A program made the position numbers and the translations under genes. This document shows positions 52,827-61,295 of a DNA stretch of 64,000 nucleotides, piece by piece; within the stretch, counting starts at the first letter, position 1; each line of letters begins with the position of its first letter. The stretch comes from BOKV01 sp049289295 (GTDB lineage Bacteria > Pseudomonadota > Alphaproteobacteria > Rhizobiales > Rhizobiaceae). Location: positions 62,001-126,000 of the forward strand of contig JBATLL010000035.1 in assembly GCA_049289295.1 (NCBI GenBank). The letters run 5' to 3'. The notes below the pieces were generated by a model. The model saw only the letters and a program-made list of their open reading frames with translations. It searched no databases and had not been told where the DNA came from.

Positions 52827-53188
52827 GCTGATTTCTCCCGTTCAATTGCCGGAAAATACGATTTTCCGGTGCCCATCGATTCCAGATGCGCCGATAACGG
52901 CACGCGAGCGGAATCCTTTCCCGATTGTGTCTGTTCAAATCATAACGGTTTGATCGCCGCAACGTCCACTAGGCGACCGGCTATGCGGCATTTTTGCACG
53001 TTTGATCCTCGTCAAGGACGGTTATCTCGCATCACCCTGTCAGGAACCCTTGGCCAAACCGCACTTGCTGGCTTCATGAATGGCCGCAAAATGGCCCGGA
53101 TCGCCTGCCAGTGAGCACCGCCTGTCGCCTGTGGACGTGGCGGCCTTCTGATACTATGTCCTGATTCGACCTAAACGGAAGTTTGTTC
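52827..53188. other. Divergent intergenic region between ctaC and the IalB-type gene (362 bp)
   Basis: The region must hold the promoters of the oxidase operon (minus) and the IalB gene (plus). I see one perfect palindrome (52849-52869) and, for the plus strand, a -10-like TACTAT at 53152-53157 without a clear -35. I found no convincing gene in it; an 81-codon frame inside looks like chance. No tRNA or small RNA signature was recognised. Confidence 0.6.
52849..52869 (-). promoter_or_regulatory. Perfect palindrome in the ctaC leader
   Basis: CCGGAAAAT (52849-52857) and ATTTTCCGG (52861-52869) are perfect inverted arms around a 3-bp spacer, 23 bp upstream of the ctaC start and just ahead of its ribosome-binding site. 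It could be a protein operator or, in RNA, a hairpin next to the ribosome-binding site. It lacks a following T-run, so it is not a terminator. Confidence 0.6.
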
Positions 53189-53731
53189 ATGATGCACAAG
53201 GAAATTCTCGCAAGCAGGCGAATCAGAAGCCTGCGCCAGGCAGGCGCTGCTGCCCTGCTCGCCATTTTGCTTGCACCTGCATTGGCGCAGGATGCAGGCG
53301 CCCAGGTTCGGGTGGCTTCGGAGCATGGCTTCTGGAAGATCATCTGCGAGACACCGCCTGGTGCGAAATCCGAACAGTGCGGCATGCATCAAAGCGTCCA
53401 GGATGAAAAGCGACCCGAACTGGGTCTGTCCATCACGATGCTTCGCCCTGCAGACCGCAAGGGCGACCTGCTGCGCATCCAGGCTCCACTGGGCGTTCTT
53501 CTGCCGACCGGCGTAGGTCTGGAAATTGACGAGCAGAAGATCGGTACCGCCTTCTTCGTGCGCTGTTTCCAGGATGGTTGCTGGGCGGACGTGGAGATCG
53601 ACGAAAAGCTGCTTGAAACCTTGCGCAAGGGCAAGGTCGCGATCTTCAAGGTATTCCCTTCTCCCGAAGAGGGAATTGGAATCCCGGTTGACCTGACAGG
53701 CTTCTCGGAAGCCTATGCGAATCTCAAGTAA
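53189..53731 (+). CDS. Invasion-associated locus B (IalB) family protein
   Basis: The 180-residue exported protein has a basic N-terminus and signal peptide (AGAAALLAILLAPALA, cleaved near residue 32). The IalB domain follows: HGFWKIICETPPGAKSEQCGMHQ and AFFVRCFQDGCWADVEIDEKLL, with conserved Cys pairs that probably form disulfides. The name comes from Bartonella; in free-living alphaproteobacteria the role is unknown. CGGAAG precedes ATG 53189 by 8 nt. It is followed by tldD in the same direction. Confidence 0.87.
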   Translation: MMHKEILASRRIRSLRQAGAAALLAILLAPALAQDAGAQVRVASEHGFWKIICETPPGAKSEQCGMHQSVQDEKRPELGLSITMLRPADRKGDLLRIQAPLGVLLPTGVGLEIDEQKIGTAFFVRCFQDGCWADVEIDEKLLETLRKGKVAIFKVFPSPEEGIGIPVDLTGFSEAYANLK

Positions 53732-53757
53732 AGCCAGACTTGCCTGCGGAGATGGAA

Positions 53758-55179
53758 ATGAGCGACCAGTCCAACCTGCTAGAACAGTTCGACGCGGACC
53801 AGGCAACCATCCAGAAAATTGTGGGTGAAGCGCTTGCCGGTTGTGAAGATGGCGAGCTTTTCCTCGAATATGGCCAGTCGGAAGGTCTCGTCTTCGACAA
53901 TGGCAAGCTGAAGACCGGCAGTTTTGCCACTGATCGCGGCTTTGGTCTGCGCGCAGTTTCGGGCGAAGTTTCTGCCTACGCCCATTCCGGCGATCTTTCG
54001 GTGGCTGCCCTCAAGCGCGCAGCGGAGGCCGTTGCAAGTGTACGTGGCGGGCGAAACGCGAATTATGCCGAAGCCCCGGGGCGCACGAACCGTCATCTTT
54101 ATGGCGATGAAAATCCGATCGGATTTCCCAGTTTCCAAGACAAGGTTCGCCTGCTGGAGGAAATTGATGCCTATGCGCGCCAAAGCGACAGCAAGGTTCG
54201 CCAGGTCACGGCCTCTGTCGGCGCGAGCTGGCAGGCGGTGGAAATCCTGCGGGCAGACGGGCACCTTGTGCGCGATATCAGGCCGCTGGTGCGCATCAAT
54301 GTTTCCGTTGTCGTTGGTGATGGCGAGCGGCAGGAAACAGGTTCCTATGGGATGGGAGGGCGCAAGGGCTTCGGCGAATTCGTGACGGAGGAAAGCTGGA
54401 AGCACGCAGTCGATGAAGCCTTGCGCCAGGCGCTCGTCAATCTTGACGCGGTAGCCGCGCCGGCTGGCACTTTCGACGTGGTGCTCGGTCCCGGCTGGCC
54501 TGGCGTCATGCTGCACGAGGCAGTCGGCCATGGCCTTGAAGGCGATTTCAACCGCAAGAAAACTTCTGCCTTCAGTGGTCTGCTCGGAGAACAGGTCGCC
54601 GCTCCCGGCGTAACCGTTGTTGATGACGGCACGATTGCCGAGCGGCGCGGCTCACTGACGGTCGACGATGAAGGCACGCCTTGCGAAAATACGGTGCTGA
54701 TCGAGGACGGCAAACTCGTCAACTACATGCAGGACAGACAGAATGCCCGCCTGATGGGCATGCAGCCCACGGGAAACGGGCGGCGCCAGTCCTATGCCCA
54801 TGAGCCGATGCCGCGCATGACCAACACCTACATGCTGGCGGGTGATCGCGAGCCCGGTGAAATCATCGCCTCGCTCAAGGACGGCATCTATGCCGTTTCG
54901 TTCGGTGGCGGACAGGTCGACATCACGTCAGGAAAATTCGTCTTCAATTGCACCGAGGCTTACCGCATCCGCAATGGCAAGGTCTGCGAACCCGTGAAAG
55001 GGGCAAATCTCATCGGCAATGGCCCGCAGGCGATGAAGCGCATCTCCATGATCGGCAACGATCTGGAACTGGACAAGGGCGTGGGCATGTGCGGCAAGAA
55101 TGGCCAGGGCGTGCCGGTCGGTGTCGGCCAGCCCACATTGCGCATGGACGCTGTCACAGTGGGTGGCACGGGCGTCTGA
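53758..55179 (+). CDS. tldD: Metalloprotease TldD
   Basis: The 473-residue protein has the TldD zinc motif HEAVGHGLEGD (about residues 251-261) and the family segments GQSEGLVFDNGKLKTGSFATDRGFGLRA and MPRMTNTYMLAGDREPGEIIASL. With TldE/PmbA, which is not in the window, it forms a heterodimeric protease that degrades unfolded peptides and matures some modified peptides. ATG 53758 (MSDQ) has GGAG 6 nt upstream. It converges with pdxH. Confidence 0.95.
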   Translation: MSDQSNLLEQFDADQATIQKIVGEALAGCEDGELFLEYGQSEGLVFDNGKLKTGSFATDRGFGLRAVSGEVSAYAHSGDLSVAALKRAAEAVASVRGGRNANYAEAPGRTNRHLYGDENPIGFPSFQDKVRLLEEIDAYARQSDSKVRQVTASVGASWQAVEILRADGHLVRDIRPLVRINVSVVVGDGERQETGSYGMGGRKGFGEFVTEESWKHAVDEALRQALVNLDAVAAPAGTFDVVLGPGWPGVMLHEAVGHGLEGDFNRKKTSAFSGLLGEQVAAPGVTVVDDGTIAERRGSLTVDDEGTPCENTVLIEDGKLVNYMQDRQNARLMGMQPTGNGRRQSYAHEPMPRMTNTYMLAGDREPGEIIASLKDGIYAVSFGGGQVDITSGKFVFNCTEAYRIRNGKVCEPVKGANLIGNGPQAMKRISMIGNDLELDKGVGMCGKNGQGVPVGVGQPTLRMDAVTVGGTGV

Positions 55180-55203
55180 AAGCAGCGGCGCACCGCCTTG
55201 TAC

Positions 55204-55788
55204 TCATGGATAGAGGCGGCTCACCTGCCATTCGCCATCGGGATGCGGCCGGTCATAGCGTATCCGGTCGTGCAGTCTGAACTGGCCATCGCTCCAGAAT
55301 TCAATTGAAACAGGACGTATTCTGAAGCCCGACCAGTAGTCTGGCCGTGGAATTTCACCAAGACCGAACTTTGCGGTGTAGCGGGCCACTTCCTTTTCGA
55401 GCGCGAAACGGCTTTCCAGTGCACGAGACTGTCTCGAAGCCCAGGCACCGATACGGCTGCCCCTTGGTCGTGAATGGAAGTAATCGTCCGCTTCCTCGTC
55501 CTTCACTGTTTCCACGGGGCCGCGAAAACGCACTGACTTGCGAAGGCTTTTCCAGTGGAAACAGGCTGCGGCCTTGCCGGACGCCAGGATTTCGGTGCCC
55601 TTCTGGCTTTCGAAGTTGGTGAAGAAAACAATTCCATTGTCATCGAAACGGCGCATCAGCACCATTCGAACGTTTGGCAATCCGTCCTCATCGACACTGG
55701 CCAGTGCCATGGCGGAGGGGTCGTTGGACTCCTGCTTTTCCGCCTGTTCGAGCCAATCCGCGAAATTTTTCATCGGGTTATCGTGCAA
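55204..55788 (-). CDS. pdxH: Pyridoxamine 5'-phosphate oxidase
   Basis: The 194-residue FMN enzyme oxidises pyridoxamine or pyridoxine phosphate to PLP. Family segments are NDPSAMALASVDEDGLPNVRMVLMRRFD, FFTNFESQKGTEI, FHWKSLRKSVRFRG (FMN contacts), SRIGAWASRQS and RPDYWSGFRIRPVSIEFW. I place the start at TTG 55788, since AAAGGAT lies about 7 nt before it. ATG 55773 lacks a ribosome-binding site, and longer frames would run into the divergent lipoprotein gene. Confidence 0.9.
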   Translation of the reverse strand: MHDNPMKNFADWLEQAEKQESNDPSAMALASVDEDGLPNVRMVLMRRFDDNGIVFFTNFESQKGTEILASGKAAACFHWKSLRKSVRFRGPVETVKDEEADDYFHSRPRGSRIGAWASRQSRALESRFALEKEVARYTAKFGLGEIPRPDYWSGFRIRPVSIEFWSDGQFRLHDRIRYDRPHPDGEWQVSRLYP

Positions 55789-55863
55789 GTGATCATCCTT
55801 TCTTAACCCTGTTCCGGGATCATCGGGACCATCAAGCCATCTTTGTATTGTTTGGGGCTGACG

Positions 55864-56337
55864 ATGGGACACGCGGAACCGGCGGAAATTCTCGCCGAAA
55901 CTAACGCTAATGCGGGAATACTCAAGACCGGACTGCCAAGGGCGGCCTTGTTGTGCGCACTGGCAGCTGGTCTCACGGCCTGCTCGCTTGGCAAGACCAT
56001 GTCGGGCTTTGACGGCGAACCCGCCCTGGTTACCTCTTCCATTGCCAAGCCGGTCAAGGCGGAAGGTATCGACAGTACCGATGCCGAACTGATCAAGGAT
56101 GTCGTTGCGGGCGCCGAGTCATCGACACCAGACACAAGCGCGCTCGCCTGGTCGAACCCTGACACGGGAAACCGCGGCACGATTACCGCCATCGACAAGT
56201 TCGTCGGAAGCCACGGACAGAAGTGCAAGAAATTCCAGACAACGGTCGACAGCTTCATGGGCATCTCGCTTTACAATGGCGAGACATGTGAACTTCGGGC
56301 CGGATTCTGGGTGCTTTCCTGGTTCCTGCGCGATTGA
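55864..56337 (+). CDS. RT0821/Lpp0805-type surface lipoprotein
   Basis: The 157-residue protein has a long N-region followed by a lipobox (ALAAGLTAC, Cys at about 40), a Ser/Thr/Ala-rich linker and a C-terminal surface-antigen-like domain (ALAWSNPDTGNRGTITAIDKF, CKKFQTTVD, ETCELRAGFWVLSWF). This matches the RT0821/Lpp0805 group common near dnaJ/fabI in Hyphomicrobiales. The start is uncertain: ATG 55864 lies in a weak ribosome-binding context, and the long N-region suggests the true start could be later. Function is unknown. Confidence 0.8.
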   Translation: MGHAEPAEILAETNANAGILKTGLPRAALLCALAAGLTACSLGKTMSGFDGEPALVTSSIAKPVKAEGIDSTDAELIKDVVAGAESSTPDTSALAWSNPDTGNRGTITAIDKFVGSHGQKCKKFQTTVDSFMGISLYNGETCELRAGFWVLSWFLRD

Positions 56338-56486
56338 TGCGCTTCATGCGATCCGCAACAGTGGAATCGCGGCAATAAAATTCCCATATTCTTTCCAACA
56401 GCAACCCGAATCGACGGGCGGCTCGCGAATTTGCGTGCTATCCGGTTGCGAAGGGCCAAGACAGACATCAACAACAAGGTGGCACC

Positions 56487-57422
56487 ATGCGTGATCCGTA
56501 TCAGGTGCTCGGGGTCTCCAAAACCGCCAGCGAGAAAGACATAAAGGCGGCTTTCCGCAAACTGGCAAAGAAGTACCATCCCGACCAGAACCGGGATGAC
56601 CCCCGGGCAAAGGAAAGATTTGGCGAAGCAAATCGCGCCTACGAATTGCTTGGCGACAAGGCGAAGCGCGAACAGTTCGACCGTGGCGAGATCGATGCGG
56701 AGGGAAAACCTCGCTTCACCGGTTTCGAAGGTTTCGGCGGCGGTAATCCGTTCGAAGGCTTTTCGGGCGGCGCTCAGCGCGGCCGTCGCCAGGCTGGCGG
56801 CAATCCATTCGCGAACCAGGGATTTTCCGGCGCGGAAGATGTGCTCAAGGAATTCTTTGGCGGCGCATTCGGCGGCCAGGCGGCTGGAGCCCAGCGTGCC
56901 CAACGGCCCGCACAGGCTGACATAAAGCTCAGCGCTCGGGTGAGCGTGGAAGATCTTGCGCGCGGCAAGGCCAATGTCACGCTTCCCGATGGAAAGCAGC
57001 TTTCCTTCTCGATCCCGCCGGAAGCAAGGGACGGCCAAACCATCCGCCTTGCCGGACAGGGCGTCCATCGGCCAGGAATGCAACCGGGTGATGCGCTTGT
57101 CACGCTGGCGATGATTGGCGATGCGCGGTTTCGCGTCGAGGGAACGGATTTGCGCAGTGATGCCCAGCTTCCGCTCCTTACCGCAATCGAAGGCGGGAAG
57201 ATCGCGATCGACACGCTGGATGGCAGAATATCGCTGACGATCCCTCCCTGGACGAGTTCCGGCAAGACCTTCCGCCTGCGCGGCAAGGGGCTGCCGAAGA
57301 AGGGTGGCGGCCATGGTGATCTGATGGTCAGCGTGCTGATTATCCTGCCCGATGAGCAACGCAGTGAACTGGAAGCACTGGCGCGGCGAATGGGTGGCAA
57401 GGAGCAGCCGCACGGCGTGTGA
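56487..57422 (+). CDS. DnaJ-class co-chaperone (CbpA-like)
   Basis: The 311-residue protein has an N-terminal J domain (about residues 3-68, HPD in KKYHPDQNRDD), a Gly/Phe-rich linker (about 75-135) and the two beta-barrel C-terminal peptide-binding domains (VSVEDLARGKANVTLPDGKQLSF to GGGHGDLMVSVLI). It lacks the zinc finger of DnaJ, as in CbpA-type proteins. It stimulates DnaK ATPase on client proteins. It precedes fabI, a lineage-typical order. Confidence 0.93.
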   Translation: MRDPYQVLGVSKTASEKDIKAAFRKLAKKYHPDQNRDDPRAKERFGEANRAYELLGDKAKREQFDRGEIDAEGKPRFTGFEGFGGGNPFEGFSGGAQRGRRQAGGNPFANQGFSGAEDVLKEFFGGAFGGQAAGAQRAQRPAQADIKLSARVSVEDLARGKANVTLPDGKQLSFSIPPEARDGQTIRLAGQGVHRPGMQPGDALVTLAMIGDARFRVEGTDLRSDAQLPLLTAIEGGKIAIDTLDGRISLTIPPWTSSGKTFRLRGKGLPKKGGGHGDLMVSVLIILPDEQRSELEALARRMGGKEQPHGV

Positions 57423-57537
57423 AGGCATCCTTGGCCGTTTACGGTGATTTCGCTTGCAGGCTGAGATTGGCTTGCGGGCTGGATTTCATTGTGCAATATC
57501 GCCCTACCCCACGCAGATCATCGTTGGAGACGGGAAA

Positions 57538-58359
57538 ATGGCAGGTAGCAACGGGTTGCTGGCAGGCAAGAAGGGCCTCATCATGGGCGTTGCCAACAAG
57601 CGGTCTATCGCCTGGGGCATTGCCAATGCCTGTGCCAAGGCCGGTGCCGAGCTGGCACTCACCTGGCAGGGAGATGCGCTGAAGAAGCGCGTGGAACCCC
57701 TGGCGGACGAGCTTGGAGCGATCCTGGCTGGCGACTGCGACGTGACGGTGCCAGAAAGCATAGATGCAGCATTTGCCCATCTCGAGAAGAAATGGGGACG
57801 GCTCGACTTCCTGGTTCATGCGATCGCATTTTCCGACAAGGACGAACTGACCGGCAGGTATGTCGATACGAGTTCGGACAATTTCCGGCGCACTATGGAC
57901 ATTTCGGTCTATTCGCTGACGGCTGTGACGCAGCGCGCTGAAAAACTGATGAGCGACGGTGGTTCGGTTCTCACGCTGACCTATTACGGCGCCGAAAAAG
58001 TCATGCCTCATTACAATGTCATGGGTGTAGCCAAGGCCGCGCTCGAAGCTTCGGTGAAATATCTTGCCGTTGACCTCGGCCCCAAGAATATCCGCGTCAA
58101 CGCCATTTCGGCCGGTCCGATCAAGACACTGGCTGCCTCGGGCATTGGCGACTTCCGGTATATCCTGAAATGGAACGAATATAATTCCCCTCTGCGGCGC
58201 ACCGTGACAATCGACGAGGTTGGCGACGCCGCGCTCTATCTGGTCAGCGAGCTTTCGCGCGGTGTGACCGGGGAAGTCCATCATGTCGATTCGGGCTATC
58301 ACACGGTCGGCATGAAGGCCGTGGATGCGCCCGACATTTCCGTACTCAAGGACGAATAG
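57538..58359 (+). CDS. fabI: Enoyl-[acyl-carrier-protein] reductase FabI
   Basis: The 273-residue NADH-dependent SDR enzyme performs the last step of fatty-acid elongation. It has GLIMGVANKRSIAWGIA (cofactor loop), the catalytic Tyr-x6-Lys in MPHYNVMGVAKAALEA and the substrate loop NAISAGPIKTLAASGI. It starts at ATG 57538 with GGAGACGGG upstream; an upstream in-frame start at 57454 lacks family similarity. It forms a transcription string with the histidine phosphatase, aroC and ribB. Confidence 0.96.
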   Translation: MAGSNGLLAGKKGLIMGVANKRSIAWGIANACAKAGAELALTWQGDALKKRVEPLADELGAILAGDCDVTVPESIDAAFAHLEKKWGRLDFLVHAIAFSDKDELTGRYVDTSSDNFRRTMDISVYSLTAVTQRAEKLMSDGGSVLTLTYYGAEKVMPHYNVMGVAKAALEASVKYLAVDLGPKNIRVNAISAGPIKTLAASGIGDFRYILKWNEYNSPLRRTVTIDEVGDAALYLVSELSRGVTGEVHHVDSGYHTVGMKAVDAPDISVLKDE

Positions 58360-58392
58360 CGCTCCGCCCAGGAAGGCTTGTCGGGACGGCTG

Positions 58393-58977
58393 ATGACCCC
58401 GCCGAAACTCATCTATTTTCGCCATGGCGAAACCGACTGGAATTCGCAACTGCGGTTCCAGGGCCAGCAGGACATTGCGCTGAACGCGCATGGTCGCGAG
58501 CAGGCGCGCGCCAATGGGCAGAAGCTTCGGGAACTGGTTGGACAGGGCGAAGGCTTCCAGTTCATTTCCAGCCCGCTCGGTCGATCTCGCGAGACCATGG
58601 AGATCGTGCGTACACAAATGGGTCTCGATCCCATGGCTTATGCCGTGGACAATCGCCTGATCGAAGCTTCCTATGGCGTGCTGGAAGGCACCACCCTGCC
58701 CGAGTTCAAGGCTGCTTCACCGGAAGAACACCGCTATCGCAAGGACAATCGCTGGCAATACCAGCCGGAAGGCGGGGAAAGCCATGCGATGGTGCTTGAG
58801 CGGATATTGCCCTGGTATCTTTCACTCGAATGCGACAGCATCGTGTGCGCGCATGGCGTGGTAGGTCGGGTGCTGCGCCGCCACCTGCTTGGCATCGAAC
58901 CGGAGGAAGCGGCAAGCTATGCGTTTCCGCAGGACCGGGTGATGGTCTGGCAGCCGGGCAGCGAGACGATGATATGA
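58393..58977 (+). CDS. Histidine phosphatase family protein (phosphoglycerate mutase-like)
   Basis: The 194-residue protein has the RHG motif in YFRHGETDWNSQLRFQGQQD (catalytic His), further Arg/Glu contacts in FISSPLGRSRETMEIV and LIEASYGVLEG, and the second catalytic His in VCAHGVVGRVLRR. It is a broad-specificity phosphatase type or a cofactor-dependent mutase; the short length favours a phosphatase. It sits between fabI and aroC, with 34 bp from fabI. Confidence 0.9.
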   Translation: MTPPKLIYFRHGETDWNSQLRFQGQQDIALNAHGREQARANGQKLRELVGQGEGFQFISSPLGRSRETMEIVRTQMGLDPMAYAVDNRLIEASYGVLEGTTLPEFKAASPEEHRYRKDNRWQYQPEGGESHAMVLERILPWYLSLECDSIVCAHGVVGRVLRRHLLGIEPEEAASYAFPQDRVMVWQPGSETMI

Positions 58978-59071
58978 TCGCCCGGCCAGGGCTCGCCGCG
59001 TGAATTCACCAAGTCATTGACGCCCACGGATGCGCGCCTTATCAGGGTGCGCAAAGCAATCCGGTACCGCC

Positions 59072-60169
59072 ATGTCTTTCAACACGTTCGGCCACCTGTT
59101 CCGCGTAACGACCTGGGGCGAAAGCCATGGGCCGGCGCTCGGCTGCGTCATCGACGGGTGCCCGCCAGGACTGCGCTTCACCGTCGCCGAGGTCCAGGCC
59201 TTCCTTGACAAGCGCAAACCGGGTCAGTCCCGCTTCACGACACAGCGTTCCGAGCCCGATGCAGTTGAAGTCCTTTCCGGCGTAATGCCGGACGACAAGA
59301 ACGCGCAGACACTGATTGCGACCGGAACGCCGATTTCCATGATGATCCGCAACACGGACCAGCGGTCGAAGGACTATTCCGAGATCATGGACCAGTATCG
59401 ACCCGGACATGCGGACTACACCTATGACGTCAAGTATGGCATCCGCGACTATCGCGGCGGCGGGCGGTCTTCGGCACGGGAAACCGCCGCGCGTGTGGCT
59501 GCCGGGGCACTGGCCCGCAAGATTGTCCCCGGACTTGTGGTGCGCGCAGCACTGGTGCAGATCGGTGAAAAGCGGATCGTTCGGTCGCGCTGGGATTGGG
59601 ATGAGGTGGACCGCAATCCCTTCTTCTGCCCTGACAGTCAGATGGCTGAAGAGTGGGAAGCCTATCTCGATGCCATTCGTCTTTCGCAGAATTCGGTGGG
59701 TGCGGTTGTGGAAGTGGTCGCGGAAGGCGTTCCAGCGGGTCTTGGCGCGCCCATCTACGCGAAACTCGACCAGGACATTGCCGGCCATCTCATGTCGATC
59801 AATGCGGTCAAGGGCGTGGAGATCGGCAACGGCTTCGAAGCAGCAGCAATTACCGGCGTTGAAAATGCCGACGAGATGCGCATGGGCAATGATGGCCAGG
59901 TCCAGTTCCTGTCCAACAATGCTGGCGGGATCCTGGGCGGCATTTCGACTGGGCAGCCTGTCGTTGCCCGCTTTGCCGTAAAGCCGACCTCCTCCATCCT
60001 CACACCGCGAAAGGGTGTGACTGCCAAGGGCGAGGAAGTGGATGTGCGCACCAAGGGCCGCCACGATCCATGCGTGGGCATCCGCGCGGTTCCAATTGGC
60101 GAGGCGATGGTAGCCTGTGCCATTGCCGACCACTATTTGCTGCATCGCGGCCAGACCGGCAGGATTTGA
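59072..60169 (+). CDS. aroC: Chorismate synthase
   Basis: The 365-residue enzyme converts EPSP to chorismate with reduced FMN. Signature segments are TWGESHGPALGCVIDGCPPG (first conserved block), RPGHADYTYDVKYGIRDYRGGGRSSARETAARVAAGA (from about residue 106) and the C-terminal RFAVKPTSSI with GRHDPCVGIRAVPIGEAM. ATG 59072 (MSFNTFGHLFRVTTWGESHG) is the family N-terminus. ribB follows after 7 bp, so the two are co-transcribed. Confidence 0.97.
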   Translation: MSFNTFGHLFRVTTWGESHGPALGCVIDGCPPGLRFTVAEVQAFLDKRKPGQSRFTTQRSEPDAVEVLSGVMPDDKNAQTLIATGTPISMMIRNTDQRSKDYSEIMDQYRPGHADYTYDVKYGIRDYRGGGRSSARETAARVAAGALARKIVPGLVVRAALVQIGEKRIVRSRWDWDEVDRNPFFCPDSQMAEEWEAYLDAIRLSQNSVGAVVEVVAEGVPAGLGAPIYAKLDQDIAGHLMSINAVKGVEIGNGFEAAAITGVENADEMRMGNDGQVQFLSNNAGGILGGISTGQPVVARFAVKPTSSILTPRKGVTAKGEEVDVRTKGRHDPCVGIRAVPIGEAMVACAIADHYLLHRGQTGRI

Positions 60170-60176
60170 GGACATA

Positions 60177-61280
60177 ATGAGTTACGATCAGGCAAGGGTT
60201 GCCGAAGCACTGCGCGCCTTTGAAGCTGGCGAGATCGTTGTCGTGACCGATGACGATGACCGCGAGAACGAAGGTGACCTCATCGTTGCTGCCGTGCACT
60301 GCTCGACCGAGAAGATGGCTTTCATCATTCGCCACACGAGCGGCATCGTGTGTGCGCCGATGACCGTTTCGGAAGCGCGCCGGCTGAACCTTGCGCCGAT
60401 GGTGGCGGAGAATGATGCGCCCCACGCGACCGCCTTTACCGTATCCGTTGACTATCGGCACGACACGACCACAGGCATTTCTGCGGAAGAACGCACATCC
60501 ACGGTTCGCGCGCTGGCCAACCCAAATGCCGGTTCGGCAGACTTTGTGCGTCCTGGCCACATTTTCCCGCTGGTAGCGCGTGAAGGGGGCGTGCTGATGC
60601 GCTCGGGGCATACCGAGGCTGCGGTTGATCTTTGCAGGCTGGCGCAATTGCCGCCGGTCGGCGTCATTTCCGAATTGATGAATGATGACGGCTCGGTGAT
60701 GCGCGGCCCGCAGGTGGCCGAATTTGCCGCCAGACATGGCCTCAAGCAGGTTTCTGTGGCTGATCTCATTGCCTATCGCCAACGGCAGGAAAGCCTGATC
60801 ACCCGCCTGGGTTCAGCAGATGTCGAGACGCTGGCAGGCCCCGCTCTGGCGATTACCTACAAGACGCCGTGGGACCCGATGCATCATCTCGCCGTTGTCT
60901 ATGGCGACATTCGCGACGGCAAGGATGTGCCGGTACGCATGCAGATCGAGTCGGTGCTCGATGATGCTTTCGGCGCAAGCGATGTCCTGAAAAAGACGCT
61001 CAGGAACCTTGCCGAGCGCGGACGTGGTGTCGTTGTCTATCTGCGCGAGGGTTCGGTGGGCGTGGCCCATGTCGCAAGACGCGCGACGGCTGCGGGCGGA
61101 AAGGAAAGCCACGAAACCGCGAAGAGCCGTGAAAATGAGTGGCTGGAGATTGGCCTTGGCGCGCAGATCCTGCGTGATCTGGGCATACAGTCGATCGAGG
61201 TTCTTGCTTCGAGAGAACGCCACTATGTTGGTCTTGAGGGATTCGGCATCGAGATCGTCAAGACCACCCTCATCGAATAG
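60177..61280 (+). CDS. ribB: 3,4-dihydroxy-2-butanone-4-phosphate synthase with degenerate GTP-cyclohydrolase-II-like domain
   Basis: The 367-residue protein has a complete RibB domain (about residues 1-205): DDDDRENEGDLIVAA for metal and substrate, HTSGIVCAP and RSGHTEAAVDLCRLA. The C-terminal part (about 210-367) resembles RibA, but the zinc-binding Cys cluster is absent: MQIESVLDDAFGASDVLKKTL lies where GTP cyclohydrolase II has its GDVFGS and CDC region. Only the RibB reaction is therefore expected. GAGG lies before ATG 60177. There is no room for an FMN riboswitch, as aroC ends 7 bp upstream. Confidence 0.93.
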   Translation: MSYDQARVAEALRAFEAGEIVVVTDDDDRENEGDLIVAAVHCSTEKMAFIIRHTSGIVCAPMTVSEARRLNLAPMVAENDAPHATAFTVSVDYRHDTTTGISAEERTSTVRALANPNAGSADFVRPGHIFPLVAREGGVLMRSGHTEAAVDLCRLAQLPPVGVISELMNDDGSVMRGPQVAEFAARHGLKQVSVADLIAYRQRQESLITRLGSADVETLAGPALAITYKTPWDPMHHLAVVYGDIRDGKDVPVRMQIESVLDDAFGASDVLKKTLRNLAERGRGVVVYLREGSVGVAHVARRATAAGGKESHETAKSRENEWLEIGLGAQILRDLGIQSIEVLASRERHYVGLEGFGIEIVKTTLIE

Positions 61281-61295
61281 AGGCGGAGCTGCGCC

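Noticed and set aside
52869..53114. 81-codon open frame in the ctaC-IalB gap
   Set aside because: It has no ribosome-binding site and no family, overlaps the likely promoter region, and its composition is not protein-like.
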